From NCBI GenBank assembly GCA_030323885.1, contig CM059194.1:29050363-29114362 (forward strand): a stretch of DNA of 64,000 nt. The letters are read 5' to 3'. The DNA comes from Branchipolynoe longqiensis. Lineage: Eukaryota > Annelida > Polychaeta > Phyllodocida > Polynoidae. Under the pieces are notes generated by a model. That model was not told where the DNA came from and searched no databases. It saw nothing but the letters and a program-made list of their open reading frames with translations. This document shows, piece after piece, positions 10,007 to 20,574 of the stretch (the stretch's first letter is position 1; every line of letters begins with the position of its first letter). Both the position numbers and the translations under genes were made by a program.

Positions 10007-10326
10007 ACGAGCGGTCTGCTCTGGGCGGGGCGGGGTCGGGGCGGGGCGTGGATGATAGGGGAGGGGCGGAACGGGGCCGGGGCCGGGGCGAGGCGAGGCG
10101 AGGTTTGGATGGGGGCGGGTGGGGGGTGGGGGGGCGCTTGAAGGTTGCAGGTGGAAATCACAGGTGAGGGTGGGCCGTGACTGGTGGGAACTGGTAGCCG
10201 GCCACAGCAGCGGAGGATGGGTGGGTTGGGGAGGGGGGGGGGGCACCCGGGGTTCTTGTAGTCCACCAGGCTGGGGCTAGACAGGAGGTAACTTGTGGAA
10301 GAAGCCTCTTCTACTATATTTTGACT

Positions 10327-10923
10327 AAAGCGTGCATTCCTTACACGCCGCATGCCGCATGCAGTATGTGAATGCGACAACAAATCGAAACGCCTTGAAG
10401 CCTATGGGCTACATTCCTTACACGCGGTATGCGAATGCGAATGCGGCAACTCAATCGGTCCCTGTGGCGATCGATGCGGCATGCGGCATGTGGCACGCGG
10501 TATGTGAATAGAAACCTCAGTCGCACTTGTCCATTAGTTTTAGACTAGGAGAAGCGACTGATCATTACGGAACGGTCACACACAGGGGTGCGGAGGGACA
10601 CAGGCATAGAGGGGTGCCATGTACATAGTGATCAGTGTGTGCAGGAGGGGAAACATATGGTAGTAGTGGTAGTAGTAGTAGTAGTAGTAGTTGGTGGGGG
10701 TTCGGGTTGGTAAAAATGCTACCAGAGCCACAAAAATATGAATACTTATCTATAATTTGGTAATTATAAAGGTAGGAACCCCCATGTGACGTACCAAGAG
10801 GTACATAGATATAAATGCCATATTAGGTCATATACAGTGCAGTATTGAGTATACTTGTTTATTTTTATTTTTTAAATATAGCCAGTCGTATGCCGCATAC
10901 CGCGTGTTAGGAATACGCGCTTT
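10327..10923. mobile_element. MITE with ATTCCTTACACG termini
   Basis: The left end aaagcgtgcattccttacac pairs with the right end gtgttaggaatacgcgcttt. ATGCGGCATGC-type palindromes continue inward from both ends. A partial second copy of the left end is at about 10407. The core holds a (GTA)n tract near 10663. It resembles the 30214-30529 element in its GCATGC/GAATGCGG body. Confidence 0.7.
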
Positions 10924-11169
10924 ATACTATATGAGCATGACTCACTGCTCGCAATAACCAAGCATCCCCCCCCGCATCCCTACACACACACAGACTACAC
11001 ATTTAAACATATAATCCAAACTCCTGAAAGCACACAATCACACATTCACACACACACACACACACATTCACACACGAACACGCACATTCACACACGTACA
11101 CCACTCCTTTTGGTTTAATATGGCTGCCCCACCCCATCATTTTGGTCAGTTCTTTTCCGAAACCCTGGT

Positions 11170-11416
11170 CGAGTCAAACCAATGACTTAAAAATTGATAC
11201 TTGTCGCTTCCTAGCCAGGCGCTCGGCATTAATAGGATAGGGCAAGGACTGGTTGGCTCAGTGTCAGGATAATGTGACTGAGTGGGATATCAGGTCATGG
11301 TGCTGGTGGCCTGGTATCCCAGTGGGACAGCAATATAAAGTCGCCATGAGTGCGCACCATCACAAGTCGGTATGACCTTAGATGTTGCTAGTACATAAAA
11401 CAACAACAAACAAAAA
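11170..11416 (+). mobile_element. SINE-A, 5'-truncated
   Basis: Starts ggtcgagtcaaaccaatgac and ends with the hairpin (one arm partly deleted) and an ACAACAACAAACAAA tail. Confidence 0.82.
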
Positions 11417-11635
11417 ACCTACAAAGTTCACGCGAACAGAGTGCTGTTGCACTCACCCATGGGAGTTTTTTTTTAAATGATGTGTGTCTGTGTGTGATGG
11501 TTGGTTGGGGAGGAGTGTGTGTGGGGGGTGGCTCAATACCGCGGTTTTTGGATCGTGGCTACGGTTGACTGAACAAGAGGCGGAAAGCGGTGATATTATA
11601 ATGATAGTCGGTGAGGTTTGAGAATGGGTTTGATG

Positions 11636-11712
11636 TGAGTGTGTCTGTGTGTGTGTGAGTGTGAGTGAGTGTGAGTGAGTGAGTGAGTGAGTGAGTGAGT
11701 GTGAGTGAGTGA

Positions 11713-11742
<30 letters not shown>
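11636..11742. repeat. (GTGA)n / (GT)n microsatellite
   Basis: GAGTGAGT-type units grading into GTGT; open frames on both strands across it are artefacts. Confidence 0.93.
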
Positions 11743-11743
<1 letters not shown>

Positions 11744-11788
11744 GTGCGCGTGCGTATTAGTACTGCCACCACTCCCTGCACGGTTCAC

Positions 11789-12139
11789 TGAGCGCGGTGG
11801 CCGAATCGGTAGAGCCCGGGCTTCACGTGCGGAGGGTCGGGAGTTCGGCCCCGGTCGAGTCAAACCAGTGACTTATAAAATTGATACTTGTTGCTTTCGA
11901 GCCTGGTGCTCAGCATTAGTAATAATAGTAATACTAATAATAGGATAGGGCAAGGACTGGTTAGTTCAGTGTTAGGATAATGTGACTGAGTGGGGTATCG
12001 GGTCATGGTGCTCGTGGCCTGATTTCTCAGTGGGGCAGCACTATAAAGTCACCATAAGTGCACACTGTCACAAGTCAGTACCTGTTCTGATATGACCTTA
12101 GATGTTGTCAGGGCGTAAAACTCCAACAACCAACCAACC
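11789..12139 (+). mobile_element. SINE-A, full length
   Basis: Head GCGGTGGCCGAATCGGTAGA, B-box-like GAGTTCGGCCCC, complete body with a small (TAATAATA) expansion near 11920, hairpin, and a CCAACAACCAACC tail. Confidence 0.88.
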
Positions 12140-12162
12140 CTGCACGGTTCAACACACAATCG

Positions 12163-12245
12163 CGTGCACGCACGCACACGCACAAAACACACACGCACAC
12201 ACACACGCACACACACGCACACACACGCACACACACACACGGGCG
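12163..12245. repeat. (CA)n microsatellite
   Basis: CGCACACA-type tract directly after the SINE tail. Confidence 0.9.
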
Positions 12246-12362
12246 CGCGGGGTGAGGGTGGGGGTTGCCGTGTATGCCCAGCGCCACCAAAACAGTTGGC
12301 GCGACCACCCGACAACCACCAAGCACACGGCGAGTTGGTTCTGGTATTGTAGTAAACAGGCC

Positions 12363-12562
12363 GCCGCCACCACCACCACCACCACCACCACCACCACTCA
12401 CCACCACCACCACCACCACCACCACCACCACTCACCACCACCACCACCACTCACCACCACCCACCACCAACCACCACCACCACCAACCACCACCAACCAC
12501 CACCACCCACCACCACCCACCACCACCCACCACCACCCACCACCACCACCACCACCACCAAC
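12363..12562. repeat. (CCA)n microsatellite
   Basis: About 200 bp of CCA/CACCAC units. It reads as His/Pro/Thr or Gly/Val/Trp polymers in the six frames and is not coding. Confidence 0.95.
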
Positions 12563-12639
12563 ACTGAGCGCGTCAACACACATTGACGTCTGCAGCGTCG
12601 GGATCAGTTTGGGTTTCTTTTATGTCTCCTGAGACCGGA

Positions 12640-12960
12640 AAGACTGGAACTTGGAAGCCGGGCGGACATACATAGACGTACGTCACATATATACACGGAC
12701 GGGAGCATGCCGATCTGCCGGCCGGCCACCAGCGCACCCTCCCCGCCGAGGAAACCAGGTGATAACCGCGCACGGTCACGTGTCACGTGTGCACGGGTTG
12801 GCGGACGGAGAGTGGGGCGTACTGCCGGGGTTCGGGGCCGGGGTGCCGGGCCGGGCTGTGGGACACCCCCGCCCGGCACTGGGCCGACGGGAGACACGGC
12901 AGGGCACACCGGCTGAGGCTCGAGTTTGGGAGGGGGACGGGGACGAGGAAGGGCGTTGTG
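12640..12960. promoter_or_regulatory. CpG-rich island with paired E-boxes
   Basis: An unusually GC- and CpG-rich stretch without recognisable repeat structure. It holds ccggccggcc and two CACGTG hexamers 8 bp apart at about 12778-12791. A TATATACACGGACGGGAG stretch lies at about 12688. It could be a promoter or enhancer remnant. No gene is evident on either side, and the frame across it has no known domain. Confidence 0.35.
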
Positions 12961-13046
12961 ATGTACTTAGAGTTTTACTGACAACAATGTCAGTCTCCAG
13001 CCACTTACATCTGGGTCAGATGACACACAGGAGTCACATAAGGGGG

Positions 13047-13185
13047 CGGGGTATGTATGTATGTATGTCATGTATGTATGTCATGTGTGTATGTATCATG
13101 TATGTGCGTATGTGTGGGTGGGTGTGAATGTATGTATGTATGTATGTATGTATGTATGTATGTATGTATGTATGTATGTATGTAT
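13047..13185. repeat. (TATG)n microsatellite
   Basis: Imperfect then pure TATG units. Confidence 0.93.
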
Positions 13186-13432
13186 ATAAACACATACACA
13201 CAATAGTATATGTTTTCCGCGACCCATATGATATTGAGAACAGGCAATTAGTAGCAGACAATAGTTCAGTGTACAAACTAAACTGTCTTGTTTCATTTCC
13301 CCCCGATGACAGCACACCTGTTGTGTCAGGACAACATTAGTGTGGATGCAGAGTTGTCCGTTGAAGACAGGTACTTATAATATTGTGTTATATTATGTAT
13401 ATAAATAATATAACATAATAGAGTACTCACTC

Positions 13433-13492
13433 TCCCGTCCTGATATGACCTTAGATGTTGCCAGGAGCTAAAGCTCCAACAACCAACAATCA
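13433..13492 (+). mobile_element. SINE-A tail-only copy
   Basis: Begins cccgtcctgatatgacc, at the base of the 3' hairpin, and ends in a CCAACAACCAAC tail; no head or body. Confidence 0.7.
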
Positions 13493-13584
13493 AACTATAG
13501 TTGTTGGTAGCCTTCATTCAGAGTAGTAGTCATACATGAATTGATGGAGGGGGCGGGGAGTGGGTGAAGATTACAATAATAGAC

Positions 13585-13850
13585 TACATCACCGTTCCAG
13601 CGGCGCGGTGCATTGTGGGATGCATCGAAGCAAAACAAACCACTATGGCTAGTTTTGTCTTAGCTATATTCATCAGATCATTATATTGCATGTATGCATA
13701 CATGTGTATGCCAAATAGTTATGTATTTCTATTCATTTTGACTAAAATCGAAGTTTTTCCCTACACTTATCGACAAACTCAATGGCCATTCGCATTTGCT
13801 TTGCTGCCAATGCCGTTTTCAGCGCATGTGCAGTCAGAACCGTAATCCTG
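13585..13850 (+). repeat. Dispersed repeat, copy 1 of a two-copy family
   Basis: ttccagcggcgcggtgcatt and the following gctagttttgtcttagctat ... aatagttatgtatttctat sequence recur inverted at 46140-46806. No coding capacity is credible. Confidence 0.7.
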
Positions 13851-14111
13851 TCTATTGAGTAGCCCACGTGGGGAGGGGTGGCACAGACTGCACGTACTCA
13901 CGCCTAACAAGGGCAGCTGCAGTGTCTGATGCAGGATGTACAGCCTGCTTAATCTGGTGAGAAGAAAAAAAAGCCTATCTGCTTTGTTCCACTTGGTAAC
14001 TCATCGGGCTAATCTAATCTGTGATGTGACGTAGTTCGGCCATCCCGTTATTCATGGACCCAACAGGAAGTGTATAGGCGTACCAATTACAGGGGTCCCT
14101 GAACACAGGTG

Positions 14112-14411
14112 TGGATGTTGGAGTTTTGCGTCCTGACAACATCTAAGGTCATATAAATAAGGATGGGCACCGACTTATGACAGTGCACACTCATGGCGAC
14201 TTTATAGTGCTGCCCCACTATGAAAATCAGGCCATCGGCACCATGACCTGATATCCCACTCAATCACATTATCCTGACACTGAGCTACCCGGTCCTTGTC
14301 CTATCCTATTAATGCCGCACACCAGACTAGGAAGTGACAAGTATCAATTTGATAAGTCATTGGTTTGACTCAACCGGGAACTGAACTCCCGTCCTTCAGC
14401 ACGCGAGGCCA
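14112..14411 (-). mobile_element. SINE-A, minus copy, head missing
   Basis: Inverted tail and hairpin (tggagttttgcgtcctgaca) through the body to the region before the B box (tgactcaaccgggaactgaa). It is joined directly to a plus-strand SINE-A fragment. Confidence 0.8.
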
Positions 14412-14600
14412 GCACTGGTTAGCACAATGTCAGGATAATGTGTGGGGGATATCGGGTCATGGTGCCAGTGGCCTGATTTCCCATTGGGGCAGCACTATTA
14501 AGTCATCATATGAGTGTGCACTGTCACAAGTCGGTAACCGTCCTGATATGACCTTAGATATTGCCTGGATGTAAAACTCCAACAACCAATAAACCAACTT
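14412..14600 (+). mobile_element. SINE-A, distal half
   Basis: Starts at ctggttagcacaatgtcagg and runs through the hairpin to a CCAACAACCAATAAACC tail. With 14112-14411 it forms a head-to-head pair able to fold into a long hairpin. Confidence 0.8.
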
Positions 14601-15110
14601 TCACACACCGATAACAAAGTTACCAGCTACTTGATACACTTGGTGCCTGTCATATGCCTCGCTAGGAATGGGTGGGCGGGTGGGTAAGTATGTGTGTGTG
14701 AGTGGGCGATAAGCTGTCACATGTCACAGGTTGTCCATGTGGGTCACTAATAATAGTGCTCACTACAAAATAGCTTTGACCGTCCCCTCCAACCGACGTG
14801 CATTCCTACACCCATAGTCCGTCGGCTATTTCTGTTTAGGCTTAAGGCTCGTGCATGCCATGTTGTGCTTGTCTGTGTTAAGGCCCTTATATGGTCTCAC
14901 ACTCAGAGTGCTGGCCCTGCTACACTAATAATCTGTCAACCATTCCTGCGCGATGCTTTGTTAGTAACGTGCTCCTCTCCCTGTCTGTGCACATACACAT
15001 TACCATAGTCCACGTGTTGACTACTCCCTAGCGCAATTTAATATATATATTTATATGTTTATGCATATTTTTATATGTATGTTTTTATATAAATTGCTAA
15101 TATATATACA
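14601..15110. other. No feature recognised
   Basis: Mixed sequence ending in a TA/TATG-rich tract (15030-15110). No exon-like signal or known repeat was seen. Confidence 0.5.
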
Positions 15111-15112
15111 TA

Positions 15113-15290
15113 CAGTAAAGCCTCTCTAACCGATCACCTCCCTAAATCGACCACTTCCCTATTTTGCTCGCTTTATTTGGGTCACAAACGATCACCCAGA
15201 CAATACCCTTGTCACAAAATGAAAAACTCCCTAAACCGACCACCATTTAATGTCAGTCCCATGGTCAGTCAATTTAGAGAGGTTTTACTG
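15113..15290. mobile_element. Pogo/Tc1-like MITE
   Basis: The ends CAGTAAAGCCTCTCTAA and TTAGAGAGGTTTTACTG are inverted repeats flanked by TA on both sides (15111-15112, 15291-15292). This is the usual target duplication of Tc1/mariner/pogo elements. 178 bp, non-coding. Confidence 0.85.
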
Positions 15291-15421
15291 TATATATGTA
15301 TATGTATATCAATGTTTATATATAAATAGCTAATATATATATAATTGAAAACAGTTCATGTGAGTAGCTACCTAGTTGCATAGGCCACGCCAACTTGATT
15401 ATAAATGCAGTTAGATTTGTT

Positions 15422-15592
15422 AAGGCCCTGTCACACATCACCGGATTGTGGGGAAACGGAAAGAAACCGAACAAAGTCTGGTTTGTGTCCGTACAAGTTT
15501 TGAACATGCACAAAACTAGGAACGGATGCCACCGGATTGACGTCTATGGTTATTGACGGTTGCTCAATCCGGCGAGGTGTGACAGCCGCTTT
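15422..15592. mobile_element. MITE with CTGTCACAC termini, short form
   Basis: Left AAGGCCCTGTCACACATCAC, right GGCGAGGTGTGACAGCCGCT. The next bases (CCGGATTG / CAATCCGG) are also complementary. Same termini as 29242-29735. Confidence 0.8.
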
Positions 15593-16270
15593 ACGGGGAG
15601 GGGGGATGGTAATATATATAAATGTCCTGTTCGCAGTGATATCTTATTTGTATATATATATACTTATGTGTTAAAGTTAAGTAAATCGCTAAAGCCTTCA
15701 GTGCTAGTTTTGTCCTCCCTCTGTTCCCAGAGTTGATCTTGCAAGCCCTGTGTGGTCGGGAATGAATGTGTGTGCGAGGGGGGGGGGGTGTTTGTGTGTG
15801 GTAGGTGTGGGGGGGGGAAGTGTGAGATTGAATAATTTAACCGGATCTGGGCCCCCAGGAGTGGATTTTGGCCGTTGGGAGTTGAGGTAGAAAGGCAGTA
15901 GGTGGTGTAATGTATTCAAGTACAGGTGGAATATGTACCAAAGTAAAGCCAAGTAGGTCACACAGACAACCCTTACACAAGTGCTCGGAGGTAGTCGCCG
16001 ACTCCCCCCCCCCCCCACCACCACCACCACCACCACCTACCTACCCACCCACAGGATCCAGGTCCTATTTGGAACACCTACAGCCCACTAATCAGGTCCT
16101 GTTTCCAGCTGTGGAGCCGGTACCTGTCGCCATCTTGGGTGGTGTCACCTGGCACTGATGGGCAGTAATAAGTTATTGTTATCCCCCTACCACCCATTAC
16201 ATTATAAGAATATTTTATTTGCTTAAAGTTGCATAGTAAAATCGTTTTGAGATTCTGCCCCTTTAAATAT

Positions 16271-16607
16271 TTGTTTGTTAAGGTTTTTCATCCTAGCAAC
16301 ATTAACGGATATATCAGGATGGGTGTTGACTTGTAACAGTGCACACTCATGGTGACTGTATAGTGCTGCCCCACTGGGAGATCAGGCCACTGGCACCATG
16401 ACTGGATATCTCCTTCAGTCACATTACCCTGATATTAAGCTAGCTTTGCAATATTCCTTGCCCTATCCTAGTAATGCCGAGTGCCAAGCTAGGTAGCAAC
16501 AAGTATCAATTTTGTAAAGTCATTGCTTTGTTTCGACCAGGATTCAAACTCTGAACCTTTTAAATGGGAAGCCTGCATTCTATTGATTGGGCCACCACAT
16601 CCAGTTC
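16271..16607 (-). mobile_element. SINE-A inside MITE-A
   Basis: Old, diverged copy: inverted hairpin (tcatcctagcaacat), body, and head ending gggccaccacatccagt. It lies between MITE-A left and middle segments. Confidence 0.8.
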
Positions 16608-16791
16608 TGCTCCCTTTTATTTTTAAAAAGAGAAAGAAATGATAAATACATTAGTCTAATTTTTACTTTAGTTTGATGTAACTTTTATTATAAATGGTTA
16701 ACTTTGGAGATATTTGAAGTGAAAACATTTCAAAATAATTTTGGTGTGTACACCACACCATAGGCACTAGCAGTAACAGGTTCTATTAAAT

Positions 16792-17684
16792 TCAGCCCGT
16801 CCTGATGTGACCCAGAGAGCGTGTATATAAACAGATGAGAGGGACAACTGTCATACTAGACCCTGTAACAGCTGCCGACTGTGGTGCTCCAAGTGGTGGT
16901 TGTTGAACAAATGGGCAAACTCAAGGCATTGTCAATGGCAGTGAGCAATCTTCATACAGAAAACGTTAAATATCTCTAAAACTACAACACCTAGAAACAA
17001 ACTGATTGGAATACACATAGAAAACATGTTTACCAACAAGATTATATTAAATTGATATGGTTAGGGTTCTGGATTTCTATTAATTTGGAATAAAACTGAC
17101 GTTTTTCACTACGCGTACGGCAAACTCAAGGCATTGTCAATGGTCGTGTGCAATCTTCCTACAGAAAACGTTAAATATCTCTAAAACTACAACACCTAGA
17201 AACAAACTGATTGGAATACACATAGAAAACATGTTTACCAACAAGATTATATTAAATTGATATGGTTAGGGTTCTGGATTTCTATTAATTTGGAATAAAA
17301 CTGACGTTTTTCACTACGCGTACGGCAAACTCAAGGCATTGTCAATGGTCGTGTGCAATCTTCCTACAGAAAAAGTGAAATATCTCTAAAACTACACCAA
17401 ATAGAAACAAGCCGCTTAGTACACATATAGAAAACATGTTTACCAACAAGATTATATTGAATTTATAAGGTTAGGGTTCTGGATTTCTATTAATCTTTTA
17501 AGAAAATTAATGTTTTGCACTGAGCGTACCGGCAAACTCAAGGCTTGTTCAACAATAACCGCCAGGATCGCCACTGCAGCCTGTGTTACATATTTTCGCG
17601 GGAGTTGTCCCTCTCATCTGTTTATATACACGCTCTCTGTGTGACCTTAGATGTTGCCAGGACGTAAAATCCCAACAAACAACA
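16792..17684 (+). mobile_element. SINE-A tail-only retroposon, split by a DNA transposon
   Basis: cagcccgtcctgatgtgacc at the left continues after the insertion as ttagatgttgccaggacgta and an AACAAACAACA tail. A direct repeat ATTAAAT (16785-16791 and 17685-17691) flanks it and fits a target duplication. Confidence 0.75.
16813..17639. mobile_element. DNA transposon with 37-bp perfect TIRs and 205-bp internal repeats
   Basis: CAGAGAGCGTGTATATAAAC... at the left is matched perfectly for 37 bp by the inverted right end (...GTTTATATACACGCTCTCTG). TGTGACC is duplicated at both sides (16806-16812, 17640-17646). The body is three copies of a 205-bp unit beginning ggcaaactcaaggc (16914, 17119, 17324, partial at 17531). 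No transposase frame. The superfamily is uncertain; the CAG start and a 7-bp duplication are hAT-like. Confidence 0.88.
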
Positions 17685-17847
17685 ATTAAATCGCGTTGGT
17701 ATTCTCTCCTATGTAGCAATAATTGTTTATTAAGATCACCTGTATCTAAGTTGGATATGTAGGATCAAATCTTGGTTTTGAAAATCTGTTGTTTTCATCG
17801 GACTATGCAACTTTAAACTAGTTGAGACCAGACGTGAAGGCCTAGTT

Positions 17848-18077
17848 ATGCTAGGTACACACCTACCGTATACGATTCGCGCACTAAAACTCGCGACCCG
17901 ACCCGACCCGGTTAAAACTGAAAACGGGCCGATTCATTTTTCGAATCGCGAATCGCAATCGTAAGGAAGCAGTTTTAGCCCTAAAACTGAGTTTTAAGTC
18001 GCGAATGACTTTTGGGCAGTTTTAGATCGTATACGGTAGGTGGGTGCGGAAAAACGGTAGGTGTGTACCTAGCATTA
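17848..18077. mobile_element. MITE with GGTACACACCTACCG termini
   Basis: Left atgctaggtacacacctacc and right ggtaggtgtgtacctagcat are perfect inverted repeats. A second inverted pair (CGTATACGAT / ATCGTATACG) lies inside. 230 bp, palindromic, non-coding. Confidence 0.85.
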
Positions 18078-18387
18078 GAGCGTCCGTCTCCCGTGCTGGT
18101 AGGTCGTGGGGTCATGGGTTCGAACCCTGGTCGAGTCAAACCAATGACTTAAAAATGGATACTTGTCGCTTCCTAGCCAGGCGCTCAGCATTATTAGGAC
18201 AGGGCAAGGCTGGTGTGCTCAGTGTCAGGATAATGTGACTGAGTGGGATACCAGGTCATGGTGCCGGCAGCCTGGTTTCCCAGTGGGACAGTACTATAAA
18301 GTTGCCATGAGTGTGTACTGTCACAAGTCGGTACTCTTCCTGATATGACCTTAGATGTTGCTAGGATGTAAAACAACAAACATTAAA
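18078..18387 (+). mobile_element. SINE-A, nearly full length
   Basis: The head starts agagcgtccgtctcccgtgc and includes the B box GGGTTCGAACCC. The body and hairpin are complete, ending in an ACAACAAAC tail. The A-box part is missing where it joins the preceding MITE. Confidence 0.85.
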
Positions 18388-18680
18388 CTAGTTGTGGCCG
18401 AAACCTTCTCGTTGTGCACTTGATGTCTACTTACAGTTAACTGCTTTTTGATAAGATAAGTTTGATCTTTGTTTTGTTTTCAAAATGCAGCGTATTGCAT
18501 TATCTCCGCAGAGTTAAATTCAATCCACACCAGTTGAAAATCGGACAGACGGCAACACAAAAGCAATGCGTGATCATCTCGTTTAGATGTGTTTACATTT
18601 GTTAATTACTTATTACACCACCCTGGTATTATGTTTATTATGAGTTGGAAATACAGCATTTGTGGGAATTTATTTACTTA
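18388..18680. other. No feature recognised
   Basis: AT-rich sequence between SINE-A and the 5S-like array; nothing identifiable. Confidence 0.5.
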
Positions 18681-19745
18681 TCCAGTAATGATTTGATAGG
18701 CTATAGCTACTATAACGCCTGTATCAGGATGACTCTATGGCACGTCGTATTCCCGGGTGGTCACCAATCCAAGGATTGACGAGGCTCAACTATTGCTTAT
18801 CTGTTACTTATTTGATAGGCTATAGCTACTATAAGCCTGTATCAGGATGTCTCTGTGGCACCTTCTATTCCCGGGTGGTCACCAATCCAAGGATTGACGA
18901 GGCTCAACTATTGCTTATCTGTTACTTATTTGATAGGCTATAGCTACTTACTATAAGCCTGTATCAGGATAACTCTGTGGCACCTTGTATTCCAGGGTGG
19001 TCACCAATCCAAGGATTGACGAGGCTCAACTATTGCTTATCTGTTACTTATTTGATAGGCTATAGCTACTATAAGCCTGTATCAGGATGACTCTGTGGCA
19101 CCTTGTATTCCCGGGTGGTCACCAATCCAAGGATTGACGAGGCTCAACTATTGCTTATCTGTTACTTATTTGATAGGCTATAGCTACTATAAGCCTGTAT
19201 CAGGATGACTCTGTGGCACCTTGTATTCCCGGGTGGTCACCAATCCAAGGATTGACGAGGCTCGACTATTGCTTATCCGTTACTGATTTAATAGGCTATA
19301 ACTACTATAAGCCTGTATCAGGATGACTACGACACCTCGTATTCGTAGCTGGGCCGCGTTCAAGGTGTGCCTCAGAGATATTCCGGATGTCACGCTATTT
19401 TGAACAACTTTAGCTGTCGCGTGCCTCGAAAATGGCGGCCTCCATACGGTGCAGCCATTTGCAATTGAAAAGAAGAGCTCTGATTGGCTGAAACCACTGA
19501 ATTGGGGGGGGGGGTAGGCCATTTTAGAGGCGCTTTTTGCCTCCTGTCTGAAAAGCGAGGCAACTCCGAGGCGTACCCTGAATGCAAATAGGCCAAAAAG
19601 ACGAGTCGACTCTGAGGCATATCCTGAACCTGGCACTGATCACCCATCCAAGGCCTAATGAGACTCAACTATTACTTACTGTCCACTGCAGATTTTATAA
19701 GCTATAAATAAGCTTGAATCAGGATATCTATGACATCTGTAGCAG
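18680..19745 (-). repeat. Tandem array of ~118-bp units resembling the 3' half of 5S rRNA
   Basis: Five full units (gtattc landmarks at 18747, 18865, 18987, 19105, 19223) and a sixth at 19339 broken by an insertion. On the minus strand each unit holds CTTGGATTGGTGACCACC and GGGAATACAAGGTGCC, close to 5S rRNA (CTTGGATGGGTGACC..., GGGAATACCAGGTGCT). The other half (ataggctatagctactataa) does not match 5S. Probably a 5S-derived satellite or remnant of a 5S-headed retroposon, not functional 5S genes. Confidence 0.65.
19358..19629. mobile_element. MITE inserted in the 5S-like array
   Basis: Left gttcaaggtgtgcctcagag and right ctctgaggcatatcctgaac are imperfect inverted repeats. The core holds a module also found in other MITEs (gctctgattggctgaaacca). 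It interrupts the sixth array unit. Confidence 0.7.
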
Positions 19746-20143
19746 TCTGCACTGACCTCTCAGGCAAGGAGCCGCATAGACAGGTAGGCTTGGGTAGTGT
19801 GGTCACATCAGGGAGCCTAGGTGGTGTAACGATTAGCATAATGACCCGGAATGCAAGAGATGTGGGTTCGATTCCCGCTATAGGCACAATATTTCCAGGG
19901 TACGACAATAAGGACTGCCCGGTTGGCCGGGGCACCTGGTTTACTAAGTCGGGCAGGTGAAGTTCTCGATGACCTACCCAAACGGGCAAGTTATTTTTCT
20001 GATCTGCAGTAGCAGATTTCAGTTTTAATTGGCTGACTTGGGCTTGAGCAAGTAGTTTTGCGACTCGGGCAAGTAGAAAATTGGGCAGGTGGGGAAAAAA
20101 AGTTATTCTTCTACCCTGATTTCCCATTTTCATTACCCCAATG
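19745..20143 (+). mobile_element. SINE-C, split by a small DNA element
   Basis: Carries gcagtctgcactgacctctc, then the tRNA-like head (gcctaggtggtgtaacgatt, B box GGTTCGATTCCC). After a 223-bp insertion comes the terminal cccattttcattaccccaat. After it the 5S-like sequence resumes (20152-20205). Confidence 0.78.
19896..20118. mobile_element. CAGGGTA...TACCCTG element inside SINE-C
   Basis: Short TIR CAGGGTA / TACCCTG with a direct repeat ATTTC on both sides (19891-19895, 20119-20123). The SINE-C sequence is continuous once it is removed. Confidence 0.75.
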
Positions 20144-20151
20144 ACACTTCT

Positions 20152-20205
20152 CGTATTCCAAGGTGGTCACCCATCCAAGTTATGACGAGGCTAGCTAGCT
20201 GGTGT
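20152..20205 (-). repeat. 5S-like fragment
   Basis: cgtattccaaggtggtcacc then catccaagttatgacgaggc; on the minus strand this is again similar to the 5S rRNA 3' half. It is a continuation of the array after the SINE-C insertion. Confidence 0.55.
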
Positions 20206-20349
20206 TTAATTTTGGTGATCAGATGAAAACCGGTATTCTCAACGTTATATTGATCTGACATGGCATTGATTGGACCAAACGGTCACGTGTACCATTAAAA
20301 CCAGCTTCAGTAGCTTGGTTTGAATAGGCTGAGTCTGTAAGTGTAACCT

Positions 20350-20368
20350 GAGGGGGGGGGGGGGGGGG
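20350..20368. repeat. Poly-G run
   Basis: About 17 G in a row; length may be unreliable in the assembly. Confidence 0.8.
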
Positions 20369-20574
20369 TGTACACAGTGGTACACAAGCCTGTCACCTCT
20401 TATCACCGTTACGCCCATGCGCACCCAGGTGATGAAACTGGGTCAGCCGCACCAGAAAGTCAGCCATGGGATTTTTATTTATTAAACAAATTAGTTGAAA
20501 TAAGTTTCACCAAAATTATTTGGCATGATTAATTAAGAATGCCGAAAAATTGTGATATAATTTGATCTATGCCA

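Larger units (their letters stand above)
16223..17816 (+). mobile_element. MITE-A interrupted by nested insertions
   Basis: Starts TTAAAGTTGCATAG and ends CATCGGACTATGCAACTTTAA-like. The body segments (tactttagtttgatgtaact, ggagatatttgaagtg, cagtaacaggttctattaaa) match other MITE-A copies. It is split by a SINE-A (16271-16607) and by a SINE-A tail (16792-17684), which in turn holds a TIR element. Confidence 0.85.

Noticed and set aside
12102..12632. 176-codon His/Thr/Pro frame and its antisense counterparts
   Set aside because: Spans SINE tail, CA repeat and CCA repeat.
18680..19340. Functional 5S rRNA genes
   Set aside because: Only about half of each unit resembles 5S, the 5' half is unrelated, and the conserved positions have drifted.
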